Positions 1-11,462 are shown, numbered from the stretch's first letter. The stretch: DNA of 64,000 bases from Eubacteriaceae bacterium (GCA_017405085.1 JAFRBB010000026.1:62001-126000), one strand, 5' to 3'. The notes: a model not told the origin generated them from the letters alone. A program made the numbers and translations.

Positions 1-1
1 A

Positions 2-595
2 GCCGACGCCCTGTCCATGGCCGACGCGATGATCACTTTAAAGCTGGTGATTCGTACGATTGCCCAAAGACACGGCTTTTTCGCGAGTTTCATGCCAAAG
101 CCCAAACGCGGCGTTCCCGGCTCCGGCATGCATTTAGGATTGTCTTTTCAAACGATCAAAAATGCTTCTTTTGATGCCCGTGCTTTTCATGACGGCATTG
201 CCGCGCATCTTCCGGGCACGGCATTGGTGAGCAATCCTCTGGTCAATTCTTATAAACGTCCGGTCTCCGATTTGGCGGATGCCTTTTTGGCGAAGGGGGA
301 CGGGCGATTTGATTTGAAGCATCCGGATCCCGCGGCAAACCCCTATTTGACCATCGCTCTGATCATAGAAGCGGGGCTTTCGGGTTTGAACGGAACAGCC
401 GAAAAATCAACAGAGTGTCAATTTCCGCAAAATTTAAAAGCGGCGATCGAGACATTTGAGAAGGACAGATTGATTCAAGAGATTCTGGGAAAAACCATCA
501 GCACAAGGCTTATCGCTACAAAGGAAGAGGAATGGGCGGAATACAGTTCTCAGGTGACAGATTGGGAGCTTTCCAAATGGCTGTTCCGGATATGA
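2..595 (+). CDS. glnA: Glutamine synthetase type I, C-terminal part (5' end outside window)
   Basis: This is the C-terminal part of a type I glutamine synthetase, which makes glutamine from glutamate, ammonia and ATP in the cytoplasm. The frame is open from the window edge, so the first half of the roughly 440-residue enzyme is missing. What is visible includes the stretch FMPKPKRGVPGSGMHLGLSF, the conserved KP...GSGMH active-site block of the family. The C-terminal tyrosine motif used for adenylylation in enteric bacteria is not seen. An ANTAR regulator starts 3 bases after the stop and glutamate synthase follows, so this is the head of a GS-GOGAT operon. A second, type III synthetase lies at 35.3-37.5 kb. 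Confidence 0.93.
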   Translation, partial: ADALSMADAMITLKLVIRTIAQRHGFFASFMPKPKRGVPGSGMHLGLSFQTIKNASFDARAFHDGIAAHLPGTALVSNPLVNSYKRPVSDLADAFLAKGDGRFDLKHPDPAANPYLTIALIIEAGLSGLNGTAEKSTECQFPQNLKAAIETFEKDRLIQEILGKTISTRLIATKEEEWAEYSSQVTDWELSKWLFRI

Positions 596-598
596 TCT

Positions 599-1150
599 AT
601 GCCCATCATTGTCATTTTCCCCAAGGCGGAAACGGCCAGAGCGATCAGGGATGTTTTGATCCGGGCGGGTTATCACCCTATCAAGATTGGTACGTCGGCC
701 GCGGCGGCAAGAGCTTTTTTACGGACCTTTGAAGAAGGGATCATCATTGCCTATTACAGACTTGCCGATGAATCCGCTTCTCATTTGGCTGAAGATCTTG
801 ATCCCGGATTTTCCATGATCATGGTCGGCCCTGCCGATGTATTTGATGATTATGCCTATGACGATGTGTTGATGCTCGCCGCGCCGTTTCACAAAAATGC
901 GTTGATCTCGACGGTGGAAACCTTGACGGCAGGACGCTTTTTTCAGAGGCGAAGACATTCAGCCGGGAATCGTCGGCGAAGTGACTCAGAACAAAAGCTT
1001 ATTGAAAACGCCAAGGCATTGCTCATTGAGCGCAATCGTCTGACCGAAGAGCAGGCTCATCGCTTTTTGCAAAAGGCAAGCATGAACCGGGGCCTCACAT
1101 TGGTTCAGGCCGCGCAGATCGTATTAAACACATCTGATGAACCATCGTGA
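599..1150 (+). CDS. ANTAR-domain antiterminator with pseudo-receiver domain
   Basis: This is a predicted RNA-binding transcription antiterminator of 183 residues. Residues 1 to about 110 have the alternating strand/helix pattern of a response-regulator receiver. The position expected to hold the phosphorylated Asp reads IIIAYYRL rather than a CDYRL-like motif, and the N-terminal acidic pair is also missing (VIFPKAET), so I infer it is not phosphorylated. The C-terminal 50 residues (LIENAKALLIERNRLTEEQA, then HRFLQKASMNRGLTLVQAAQ) match the three-helix ANTAR domain. The ATG lies 3 bases after glnA, implying translational coupling. ANTAR proteins of this kind bind paired hairpins in leader RNAs of nitrogen genes; I did not find a clear dual hexaloop target here. 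Confidence 0.88.
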   Translation: MPIIVIFPKAETARAIRDVLIRAGYHPIKIGTSAAAARAFLRTFEEGIIIAYYRLADESASHLAEDLDPGFSMIMVGPADVFDDYAYDDVLMLAAPFHKNALISTVETLTAGRFFQRRRHSAGNRRRSDSEQKLIENAKALLIERNRLTEEQAHRFLQKASMNRGLTLVQAAQIVLNTSDEPS

Positions 1151-1219
1151 TGCTAGCGAACTTGCCCCGAGAAGCGGTAAAACGGATGAATCCGAAGAAA
1201 GAGAAAGTACGGCAAAAAA

Positions 1220-4200
1220 ATGATAGAACAATTAAACAAACAATACGAACAATTAAAAACGGAAAAGGATGCCTGCGGAATCGGAGCGGTGGTGAGTATC
1301 ACCGGGAAGCGGGATTACGGCGTGCTTTCGGACGCCCTTGATATTGTTGAGAAACTCGAGCATCGCGCCGGTAAGGACGCAACCGGAAAGGTTGGCGACG
1401 GCGTCGGCATTCTCACACAAATCTCCCATGATTTTTTTAAGACGGCCGCGGCAAAGGAGGGCATCGCATTGCGCGAAGCCGGAGATTACGGCATCGGCAT
1501 GTTTTTCTTTCCCCAGGATAAGCTAAAGCGAACTTTCGCCAAGCGCATGTTTGAGGTCATCGCCGGCAAAGAGGGACTGACGCTGCTCGGATGGCGGGAT
1601 GTACCCGTCCGTTCTAACATTTTGGGCGGTCCGGCAATAGAGAGCATGCCGCGGATTATGCAATGCTTTATCGAAAGGCCTGAGTCCCTTGAGCCGGGCA
1701 TTGATTTTGACAGGCGGTTATACGTCGTCCGGCGTGAATTTGAGCAAAGTGCCGAAGATACTTATATCTGCTCCCTTTCCTCCCGCACCATTGTCTACAA
1801 AGGCATGTTTCTCGTCGCTCAGCTTCGCGCTTTTTATGATGATCTCAGAGATGAGACCTATCAAACCGCCATCGCCATCGTTCATTCCAGATTTTCCACC
1901 AACACGACCCCGTCCTGGGAGCGGGCGCATCCTTACCGCATGATTGCCCACAACGGTGAGATCAATACCATCCGGGGAAATATCGACCGGATGTTCGCCC
2001 GGGAAGAAACCATGAACAGCCGTTTTTTCAAAGAAGATATTGACAAAATCTATCCGGTCATCGGCAGGGTGGCGTCGGATTCGGCCATGATGGACAACAC
2101 CTTGGAATTTTTGGTCATGAACGGGATGCCGCTGCCGCTGGCCATGATGATTTTGGTGCCCGAACCGTGGAAGCATAATGACCTGATGTCCCGGGATAAA
2201 AAAGATTTTTATCATTATTACGCGACCATGATGGAACCCTGGGACGGTCCCGCTGCCCTGCTGTTTACCGACGGCGAAACCTTCGGCGCGACTCTTGATC
2301 GGAACGGTCTTCGTCCCTCAAGATATATCGTCACCGATGACGGAAAACTCATTTTGTCCTCGGAAACCGGTGTTGTCGATGTGGATGAATCGCATATCGT
2401 TAAAAAATCACGCCTGGAACCTGGTAAAATGCTCATTGTCGACACCAAAGCGGGGAGGATCATTTCCGACGAAACCTGCAAAACAACATACGCCGGACAT
2501 AAGCCCTACGGCGAGTGGCTTGATCGTTATCTCATCCGTCTTCGGGATCTTCATATCCCCAATCAAAAAATCCCCGTTCATACCCAGTCTCAGCGCGACA
2601 AGCTTTATCGCGCCTTTGGCTATACCTATGAGGATGTGTTTGAACAGATTTTGCCGATGGCGAAAACAGGAAGCGAGCCCATCATGTCCATGGGGCATGA
2701 TGTACCCCTGGCGGTGCTGTCGGACAAACATCCGCCGCTGTTTCATTATTTCAAACAGCTCTTTGCCCAGGTGACCAACCCGCCCATTGACGCTCTGCGT
2801 GAAAAAACGGTGACCGACACCACCGTCACCATCGGTTCCGACGGCGATCTTTTGGGTGACAAAGCCGAAAATTGCCGCGTCCTGGAAATTGATCACCCAA
2901 TTTTAACCGAAACGGATCTGCTCAAAATCCGCGTTCTTGATGAAGAAGGCTTTCGGGCTAAGACGATTCCGCTGTTGTATTACAAACACACATCCCTCTC
3001 TCATGCCCTCAGACAATTAAACATTGCCGTTGACCGCGCGGCGGCGGAAGGCAAAAACCTTATCATTCTCTCGGATCGGGGCATTGATGAAAATCATGTG
3101 GCCATTCCCTCGCTTCTCGCGGTTTCTTCGGTGGAGCAGCATTTGGTCGAAACAAAAAAACGAACCGCGGTTTCCCTCATTTTGGAAAGCGGTGAACCCA
3201 GAGACGTTCATCAAATCGCGGCGCTGCTCGGCTTTGGGGCCCGGGCGGTCAACCCCTATCTGGCCCACGAGTGCATTGGAGAGCTCATTGCTTCCGGGCT
3301 GCTCAACAAAGATACCCACACGGCCATTGCCGATTATGACAGCGCGCTTTTGGCCGGTGTGGTCAAAACCGCGGCGAAAATGGGTATCTCAACCCTTCAG
3401 TCTTATCAATCGGCGCGTATTTTTGAAGCGATCGGTCTCAGTCAGAACGTCACAGATAAATATTTTATGGGAACAGGATCGGAGATCGGCGGCATCGAGA
3501 TTGAAGACATTGAAGGAGATGTGGCTTATCGCCATGATCGCGCCTTTGATCCCCTGGGCCTTCCCGTGGACACCACGCTGGATTCGACGGGATTTCACGC
3601 CCTGCGAAGCGGCGCGGACAGTGAGGATCATCTGTATAATCCCAAAACCCTGATATTGCTTCAGCAGGCTGTCCGGGAAGTCAATTATGAAAAATTCAAA
3701 GCTTACAGCACCATCGTCGATCATCCCGACAATCCCCACACCATTCGGGGACTTTTGGATTTCGCGCCGAAAAACGATCCGATTGCCTTGGATGAGGTCG
3801 AACCGGTCAGTGAAATTGTCAAGCGATTCCAAGTCGGCGCCATGTCCTACGGCTCGCTTTCCCGGGAAGCGCACACCTGTCTGGCTAAGGCCATGAATCG
3901 GCTTGGCGGCAAATCCAATACCGGGGAAGGCGGCGAGGCAATCGATCGATTCGGCACCATCGATAACAGCGCTGTCAAACAGGTTGCGTCGGGAAGATTC
4001 GGCGTGACGAGCGCCTATCTGGGCAGCGCCAAAGAAATCCAAATCAAAATGGCCCAGGGGGCCAAGCCCGGCGAAGGCGGACACCTTCCGGGCAAAAAAG
4101 TTTATCCCTGGGTGGCGAACGTGCGTTTTTCCACCCCCGGCGTGTCGCTGATCTCACCGCCTCCCCATCATGACATTTATTCCATCGAAGATTTGGCGGA

Positions 4201-5752
4201 GTTAATCTATGATCTCAAAAACGCCAACAAAAACGCGCGGATTTCCGTCAAGCTGGTGTCCGAACCCGGCGTCGGAACCATTGCCGCGGGGGTGGCCAAA
4301 GCCGGCGCCCAGGTCATTCTCATTTCGGGATATGACGGCGGCACGGGCGCGGCGCCGTATTCTTCCATTCATCACGCGGGACTTCCCTGGGAACTGGGCC
4401 TTCGGGAAGCGCATCAAAGCTTGATGGCAAGCCATCTTCGGGAACGGGTTGTGTTGGAAACCGACGGAAAACTCATGACCGGCAGAGATGTTGCCATCGC
4501 GGCGCTTTTGGGGGCCGAGGAGTTTGGCTTTGCCACGGCACCGCTGGTGGCCATGGGCTGCATGATGATGCGCGTCTGTTCCAAAGATACCTGTCCGGCC
4601 GGAATCGCCACCCAGGATGAAACCCTGCGGGCACGCTTTAGCGGAAAGCCCGAATACGTCATGTGTCTGATGCGCTACATCGCCGAAGAACTTCGGGAAA
4701 TCATGGCATCCCTCGGCTTTAAAACGATCAACGAGATGATCGGAAGAACAGACTGCCTGAAACGAAGAGAGGGAGCCTCACCGGACAGAAGACAAAAGGT
4801 CGATCTTTCCGCGCTGCTGCGCGTGGGCGATGATCCCATTGAGCCCTGTCACTTTAGGCCGGGGAAGGCGATGGATTTCCATTTGGAAAAAAGTCCCGAC
4901 GAGTCGGTGCTCATCCCGGCCTTCCGTCAATTTTTGGATACCGGAAACAGTCCCGAAAGGTCACAAAAAATCGACGTCGCCGTCAGCAGCACGGATCGGG
5001 CCTTCGGCACGCGTTTCGGCAGCGAGATCACCAAAACCTTTGGGGATGAGCTTGCGGAGGACAGTTTTGTTATAGGTGCCAAGGGCAGCGGCGGCCAGTC
5101 TTTCGGCGCGTTTTTGCCGAAGGGCGTGACCATCCGTTTAACCGGCGACGCCAATGACGGCTTCGGCAAGGGACTTTCCGGCGGAAAGCTTGTCATCACA
5201 CCGCCTGCGGACGCGGGGTATACAGCCCACGACAATGTGATTGTCGGCAATGTGGCCTTGTATGGCGCGACATCGGGAAAAGCGTATTTTTGCGGTGTTG
5301 CCGGAGAGCGGTTCATGGTTAGAAATTCCGGAGCCGTCGCTGTTTGTGAAGGCTGCGGGGATCACGGGCTTGAATATATGACCGGAGGCCGCGCGGTGAT
5401 TCTCGGCATGACCGGCAAAAACTTCGCTGCGGGCATGAGCGGCGGTATCGCTTATGTCTATGATCAAAGTCACACCCTTTACCTCCGCATGAATAAGGAA
5501 ATGGACAGGCTCAAAGAAGTGACGGAAAAATACGATATTGCCGAACTGAAAAGCATATTAACCGATTATGTGAACGAAACCGATTCGGCCTTCGCGAAAA
5601 CCATTCTTGATGATTTTGACGCGTATTTACCGGACTTCAAAAAAATCATTCCGAAGGATTATCAGGCGATGCTGTCGGCGATCAGCAAATTTGAAGAGCA
5701 AGGCATTCCCCATGAACACGCGGTATACGAAGCCTTTTTGTCGATGCATTAA
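1220..5752 (+). CDS. gltB: Glutamate synthase, large subunit
   Basis: This is the alpha subunit of NADPH-type glutamate synthase (GOGAT). It takes the amide of glutamine and transfers it to 2-oxoglutarate. The 1510-residue length fits the family. An N-terminal class II amidotransferase domain begins at Cys19 (DACGIG), so about 18 residues would be removed as a propeptide. The central and FMN-binding synthase domains follow, with the 3Fe-4S cysteine motif CMMMRVCSKDTCPAG near residue 1113. The C-terminal part is the glycine-rich beta-helix. The ribosome binding site ahead of the ATG is weak. It lies between the ANTAR gene and gltD, so all four genes are probably one transcript. Confidence 0.97.
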   Translation: MIEQLNKQYEQLKTEKDACGIGAVVSITGKRDYGVLSDALDIVEKLEHRAGKDATGKVGDGVGILTQISHDFFKTAAAKEGIALREAGDYGIGMFFFPQDKLKRTFAKRMFEVIAGKEGLTLLGWRDVPVRSNILGGPAIESMPRIMQCFIERPESLEPGIDFDRRLYVVRREFEQSAEDTYICSLSSRTIVYKGMFLVAQLRAFYDDLRDETYQTAIAIVHSRFSTNTTPSWERAHPYRMIAHNGEINTIRGNIDRMFAREETMNSRFFKEDIDKIYPVIGRVASDSAMMDNTLEFLVMNGMPLPLAMMILVPEPWKHNDLMSRDKKDFYHYYATMMEPWDGPAALLFTDGETFGATLDRNGLRPSRYIVTDDGKLILSSETGVVDVDESHIVKKSRLEPGKMLIVDTKAGRIISDETCKTTYAGHKPYGEWLDRYLIRLRDLHIPNQKIPVHTQSQRDKLYRAFGYTYEDVFEQILPMAKTGSEPIMSMGHDVPLAVLSDKHPPLFHYFKQLFAQVTNPPIDALREKTVTDTTVTIGSDGDLLGDKAENCRVLEIDHPILTETDLLKIRVLDEEGFRAKTIPLLYYKHTSLSHALRQLNIAVDRAAAEGKNLIILSDRGIDENHVAIPSLLAVSSVEQHLVETKKRTAVSLILESGEPRDVHQIAALLGFGARAVNPYLAHECIGELIASGLLNKDTHTAIADYDSALLAGVVKTAAKMGISTLQSYQSARIFEAIGLSQNVTDKYFMGTGSEIGGIEIEDIEGDVAYRHDRAFDPLGLPVDTTLDSTGFHALRSGADSEDHLYNPKTLILLQQAVREVNYEKFKAYSTIVDHPDNPHTIRGLLDFAPKNDPIALDEVEPVSEIVKRFQVGAMSYGSLSREAHTCLAKAMNRLGGKSNTGEGGEAIDRFGTIDNSAVKQVASGRFGVTSAYLGSAKEIQIKMAQGAKPGEGGHLPGKKVYPWVANVRFSTPGVSLISPPPHHDIYSIEDLAELIYDLKNANKNARISVKLVSEPGVGTIAAGVAKAGAQVILISGYDGGTGAAPYSSIHHAGLPWELGLREAHQSLMASHLRERVVLETDGKLMTGRDVAIAALLGAEEFGFATAPLVAMGCMMMRVCSKDTCPAGIATQDETLRARFSGKPEYVMCLMRYIAEELREIMASLGFKTINEMIGRTDCLKRREGASPDRRQKVDLSALLRVGDDPIEPCHFRPGKAMDFHLEKSPDESVLIPAFRQFLDTGNSPERSQKIDVAVSSTDRAFGTRFGSEITKTFGDELAEDSFVIGAKGSGGQSFGAFLPKGVTIRLTGDANDGFGKGLSGGKLVITPPADAGYTAHDNVIVGNVALYGATSGKAYFCGVAGERFMVRNSGAVAVCEGCGDHGLEYMTGGRAVILGMTGKNFAAGMSGGIAYVYDQSHTLYLRMNKEMDRLKEVTEKYDIAELKSILTDYVNETDSAFAKTILDDFDAYLPDFKKIIPKDYQAMLSAISKFEEQGIPHEHAVYEAFLSMH

Positions 5753-5843
5753 AAAGATCTTTCAATGTTGTCGGTGATGATCAGACGATCAAACGTAAGG
5801 TCGAAAAAGCCCAAGGGCGAAAAAAACAGAGTAAGGTGAAAAA

Positions 5844-7325
<1,482 letters not shown>

Positions 7326-7460
7326 TGTTTGATGCATCTGTGCGTGTTTTGTTGACAATCCCATCGCTTTGAGAAGCCGAAAGACTTTGATATCAGCTTG
7401 CGGGTTTGTCTTTTGGCGCGGTATCTTGCAACACGTAATATCAAGCCAAGGCGGAAAAAC

Positions 7461-7498
7461 AAAAATCGCTCGGGTCTGGCGGACCGGGGCGATTTTTT
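7461..7498. terminator. Bidirectional rho-independent terminator
   Basis: An inverted repeat with outer arms AAAATCGC/GCGATTTT and an inner GGTC/GACC stem is flanked by A-runs on the left and T6 on the right. It lies between the convergent gltD and the barstar-like gene and can end both transcripts. Confidence 0.85.
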
Positions 7499-7555
7499 GA
7501 TGTTTATCGGGTTGTTGTGTTTTGGGGAAGGGTATCCCCGGCAGGAACCGGCCAA

Positions 7556-7825
7556 TCAGTCGATTTCCAAAATGATATCATCGTTGCCGTTTGCGGCGTC
7601 GGTGAAGGCCTTGAGGATGGTCTCGCCCCGCTGACCTAGTTGGTCGAGCATGGCATCTTTGTCATAGAAGTTGATGACGGTGGTGCGGTCGATGGCCATC
7701 AGGGCATCCCAAAGATCATCAGTGCCTTGAATCGCGCCTTCATCGAGTTCCAGACGGTGAGTCAGATGGGTGTAGGCCCGGGCCTTATCCGTCATTTTTT
7801 TGCCTTCAATATTGTATTCTTTCAT
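7556..7825 (-). CDS. Barstar-family protein (ribonuclease inhibitor-like)
   Basis: This 89-residue acidic protein resembles the barstar family, small inhibitors that plug the active site of barnase-type ribonucleases. The family signature is visible: an N-terminal strand ending IEGKKM, the block GTDDLWDALMAI equivalent to barstar's NLDALWDCL helix, and the C-terminal acidic tail. The ATG has a good ribosome binding site (GGAGG, 8 bases upstream). It is a single gene between gltD and trkH, and no barnase-like ribonuclease is adjacent. The gene may be an orphan immunity factor or regulate an endogenous nuclease; the sequence does not decide. Confidence 0.82.
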   Translation of the reverse strand: MKEYNIEGKKMTDKARAYTHLTHRLELDEGAIQGTDDLWDALMAIDRTTVINFYDKDAMLDQLGQRGETILKAFTDAANGNDDIILEID

Positions 7826-8003
7826 TAGGATTGCCTCCGTTCAATTCGGAAATGATGTCTAAAACTGTTTTCATTATAACACGATTAAGACTCGGAGACC
7901 CGCCATTTTCTTTTGTTTTAACGAATTGTTACAAAAAAATTTCAATTCTTAATATTTGTTCCCGGCAAACGAACCGTCATCACAGATGATAACCTTTCGC
8001 CGT

Positions 8004-9464
8004 TCATCCGTTCCGGCGCCAGGTGGCCGGCATAAACAGCATGAGCATCGGGAAGATTTCCAATCGGCCGGCCAGCATATCAAAAATCAAAACAATTTTG
8101 CTGATGTTGCTGTATGCCGAGAAATTGCTGGTGGGACCGACGGCGTCAAGACCAGGACCGATGTTGTTCAATGTGGCGGCGACGGCGGTAAAATTGGTTT
8201 CAAGGGAGAAGCCGTCAAGGCTGATGATCAAGACCGACGCGCCGAATATAATTAAATATGCGGCGATAAACACATTGATGGAGCGCAGAACATCGTGAGG
8301 GACGACCTGACCGTCAAACATGACTTTGCGAACTGTCCGCGGATGAGCAAGGACAATCAGCTCTTTTTTAATGGACTTGGCCAAGATGACGATACGTGAT
8401 ACCTTGATTCCGCCGCCGGTGGAGCCTGCGCAGGCGCCGATGAACATGAGCAGCACCAGCACCCATTTGGATGCCGAGGGCCACTGATTGAAATCCACCG
8501 TGGAAAATCCGGTGGTGGTGATGATGGAACCCACCTGAAAAGACGCGGCGCGAAGAACTTCCTCAAAGGTTGCGAGATCCGGCCGCACGCCGTTTTGCCA
8601 CAAAAGTTGGACGGTGATAAAAGCGATGGCGGTCAAGATGATGATAAAATAAAACTGAACCTCCTGCATCCGAAAAGCCGCCTTTTTTTTGCGGTGGAGC
8701 AGCAGAAAATAGAAGCTGAAATTGACCCCGAAGGCGATCATGGAAATGGTGACAATCCATTGCTGAAGAGGGGTGTAGGAGGCCAAACCGCTGTTTAACA
8801 CCGCGAAGCCCCCGGTTCCGGCAGAACCGAAGGTGATGCACAGGGCGTCAAACCAAGGCATCCCCGCGACCAAAAGCAGCACGACTTCAATGAGAGTCAT
8901 CCCCAGATAAATGCGGTATAAAATCTTAGCGGTATTGCGCACCCGGGGAACAAATTTGGACACGTCGGGTCCCGGACTTTCCGCGCGCATCAGATTCATT
9001 TGAGAGCCGGTTTTGACGGGGATAAACATCAAGATGAAAACCAGTACCCCCATGCCGCCGGTCCAGTGGGAAAAGCTGCGCCAAAACAGGCTGGCGTGGG
9101 ACAGGGCCTCCACGTCCTTTAAAATGGACGAGCCGGTGGTGGTAAATCCGGAGACAATTTCAAAAAGGGCATCCACAAAAGAAGGGATTTCCCCGGTAAA
9201 TACAAAGGGAAGGGCGCCAAAAACCGAGAGAACAATCCAGAGCAGCGCCACGGCGGCAAACCCGTCCTTAGCGTAAATTTCCGTATTTTTCGGTTTTTTG
9301 GAGGTGATCAGTCCGACCGCTAAACAAAGGGCGACGATGGCGGCGTAAACGGGAAAAACTGCCCATTCTCTGTAGATGGCCGCAATCAAAAGGGGCAAAA
9401 TCAACAGCCCCGCCTCCACTTTGGCGATCCAACTGAGCACGTAGCGAATCATGGCGTAATTCAT
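8004..9464 (-). CDS. trkH: Trk/Ktr-type potassium uptake membrane subunit TrkH
   Basis: This is the ion-conducting membrane subunit of a Trk/Ktr potassium transporter, 486 residues with many hydrophobic segments. Four pore-loop signatures are visible: TTTGSSI, GTGGFAV, TTTGFST and CAGSTGGGIK, the last with the glycine-rich filter typical of TrkH. The ATG overlaps the end of the upstream trkA by 4 bases (ATGA), so the two subunits are translationally coupled. Uptake would be gated by nucleotide binding to TrkA. Confidence 0.95.
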   Translation of the reverse strand: MNYAMIRYVLSWIAKVEAGLLILPLLIAAIYREWAVFPVYAAIVALCLAVGLITSKKPKNTEIYAKDGFAAVALLWIVLSVFGALPFVFTGEIPSFVDALFEIVSGFTTTGSSILKDVEALSHASLFWRSFSHWTGGMGVLVFILMFIPVKTGSQMNLMRAESPGPDVSKFVPRVRNTAKILYRIYLGMTLIEVVLLLVAGMPWFDALCITFGSAGTGGFAVLNSGLASYTPLQQWIVTISMIAFGVNFSFYFLLLHRKKKAAFRMQEVQFYFIIILTAIAFITVQLLWQNGVRPDLATFEEVLRAASFQVGSIITTTGFSTVDFNQWPSASKWVLVLLMFIGACAGSTGGGIKVSRIVILAKSIKKELIVLAHPRTVRKVMFDGQVVPHDVLRSINVFIAAYLIIFGASVLIISLDGFSLETNFTAVAATLNNIGPGLDAVGPTSNFSAYSNISKIVLIFDMLAGRLEIFPMLMLFMPATWRRNG

Positions 9465-10876
9465 CGGTTGGCCTCTCTTTCGCCGATGAACTCGCCGATA
9501 TCTTTTAAGGGATTGCGGTCTTCGATGATATCACCGATATCCCGGAAACCGTGATTGGTGGTGACGACAATCACGCTGTCTCCGGGCGCGAAGGAATCAT
9601 TTCCCCCGGGAATGATGAAATCATTGCCCCGGGAAATGCCGGCGATGAGCGTGTTGTTTTTGAGATGCATGTCCATAATTTTGGTGCCGATTAAGCCGCA
9701 GCTGTCATGAATGTGAAATTCCAGCGCTTCCACCCGCTCATCCATCAGGCGATACAATGTTTCCACGTTGCTGCCGATGCTGTTGCCCATGGCGCGAACG
9801 TATTGCAAAATGGTTTCACTGGTGATGTATTTGGGGTTGATGACCGAATCGAGATTCAGGCTTTTCACCACGTCGTTAAATTCCAAATGACTGATTTTGG
9901 TGACGACCTTGGATTTGACTTTATCTTTGGCGTAGAGAGCCAGAATGATGTTTTCCTCGTCAATGCCGGTGGAGGTCACGAGGGAGTCCATGTCCGACAA
10001 GCGTTCTTCTTTTAATACCGCCTCATCGGAACCGTCGCCGTTGATGATGGACGCCTGGGGAATGAGGCTGCAGAGATTTTCGCAGCGTTCCCGGTTGATT
10101 TCGATGATTTTGACGGCGATGCCGCTTTTGATGAGCATCTGAGCAAGGTAGTAGGACATTTCGCCGCAGCCGATAATCATCGTGCTTTTGACGATGCCTC
10201 CCCGTTTGCGGTAGCCGATTTTGTCAAAAAAGGAAATGGCTTTGGACGGAAGACTCATGACCGAGAGCATATCCCCGGCTTCGGCGGAAAAATCGCCGTC
10301 GGGAATGATAATCTCGTTGCCCCGTTCGGCGGCGCAGAGGAGCACGTCGTCGTTTAAGAAGCTGGAGTGGCGCAGTTTTTCTCCGATGATCGGCGAGCCT
10401 TCCGGCACTTTAAAACGAAACATCTCAATGCGCCCCTTGGCGAAGCTGTTGATTTCGATGGCCGAGGGAAACCGGATCAATTTGATGATTTCTTTGGCCG
10501 CGGCGTATTCCGGGTTGATGGTCATGGAGATGCCCAAAACCTGTCTGATATAGTTTTGCCCCCGGGAATAAATGGGGTTTCTGACCCGGGCAATGGTTTT
10601 GCAGCCCGAGGTGCGCTTGGCCAGCACACAGCACAGCAGATTGACCTCGTCACTGTGGGTGACGGCAATCAAAATGTCGGTGTGCTCGATATCCGCGTCG
10701 GACAGCACCTCAAAATCGGTGCCGTTGCCGGCGATACCCATGACATCATAGGATAACGACACGGCCCGGACCCGTTCGGCATTGGTGTCGATGACGGTGA
10801 CGTTATGATCTTCTTCCGAAAGCTGAGCGGTAATGGCTTTGCCGATTTTACCGCAGCCTACGACGATAATTTGCAT
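9461..10876 (-). CDS. trkA: Trk system potassium uptake regulatory subunit TrkA
   Basis: This is the cytoplasmic NAD(H)/nucleotide-binding gating subunit of the Trk potassium transporter. Two RCK repeats are visible, each with a Rossmann glycine motif: MQIIVVGCGKIGKAI at the start and STMIIGCGEMSYYLA near the middle, each followed by a RCK-C (TrkA_C) segment. I place the start at 10876 because AGGAGA lies 7 bases upstream; an in-frame ATG 18 bases earlier has no such site. A TATAAT hexamer on the minus strand at 10946-10951 may be the -10 box. trkH follows with a 4-base overlap. Confidence 0.95.
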   Translation of the reverse strand: MQIIVVGCGKIGKAITAQLSEEDHNVTVIDTNAERVRAVSLSYDVMGIAGNGTDFEVLSDADIEHTDILIAVTHSDEVNLLCCVLAKRTSGCKTIARVRNPIYSRGQNYIRQVLGISMTINPEYAAAKEIIKLIRFPSAIEINSFAKGRIEMFRFKVPEGSPIIGEKLRHSSFLNDDVLLCAAERGNEIIIPDGDFSAEAGDMLSVMSLPSKAISFFDKIGYRKRGGIVKSTMIIGCGEMSYYLAQMLIKSGIAVKIIEINRERCENLCSLIPQASIINGDGSDEAVLKEERLSDMDSLVTSTGIDEENIILALYAKDKVKSKVVTKISHLEFNDVVKSLNLDSVINPKYITSETILQYVRAMGNSIGSNVETLYRLMDERVEALEFHIHDSCGLIGTKIMDMHLKNNTLIAGISRGNDFIIPGGNDSFAPGDSVIVVTTNHGFRDIGDIIEDRNPLKDIGEFIGEREANR

Positions 10877-10959
10877 AGAAAGTCTCCTGATCATTATAAA
10901 ATCGCTCAGGCGCCCGATTAACGTCTGGGCTTAAATCCGAAGGGTATTATAGCACAACC

Positions 10960-11430
10960 GTTTCAAAAAGGGCGGCAAATCAGGAGAAAATTTCATCATT
11001 AATCGTGAATGATTCAATTAAATATCCGAATCTTATATTGGCCCATGGGAATATACTTTGCGAAGCGGGCGGAAATGTGGTGAGCAAAGCGAGAACATAG
11101 CACAAGAAAACAAGCTAACAATCCTATCCCGGGAAGCGGCGCGCGTTGTTGAATATGATGATGGGGCTTGTGCTTTAGCTCAACCAATCAATACGTCACG
11201 CTATCAAAAAGCAATCAAATTTGAGAACTGCCGTCAGCAAATCAAAGCCTAAATGGAAATTCTGCGGCCGGGTGTTTATCCAGAAAGCTTAAATCTACAT
11301 TATTAATGATAATTCAGTCCGCCGGAAAACCATTTTCTCATCATAACAACATGACATGCCTCTTATTGACCATCGATCATCTCAAAAAATTGATTTTTTA
11401 AGAAAAAACAATAAAAACCTTCAAAAAAAC
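10960..11430. other. AT-rich intergenic region
   Basis: This region separates the divergent trkA and surface-protein genes. A 64-codon open frame at 11058-11252 has no ribosome binding site and resembles no family I know, so it is not called. No repeat or strong hairpin was seen. Confidence 0.5.
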
Positions 11431-11435
11431 AAATT

Positions 11436-11462
11436 TGTGACCCTTTGTGACCGCTCTGTGAC
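11436..11462 (+). repeat. Three phased TGTGAC direct repeats
   Basis: TGTGAC occurs at 11436, 11446 and 11457 (steps of 10 and 11 bases, one helical turn each) and the third copy abuts the -35 box. This layout suits an activator that binds one DNA face next to RNA polymerase. Confidence 0.6.

Noticed and set aside
11058-11252. 64-codon frame before the surface-protein gene
   Set aside because: No ribosome binding site, no recognisable domain and amino acid use unlike neighbouring proteins.
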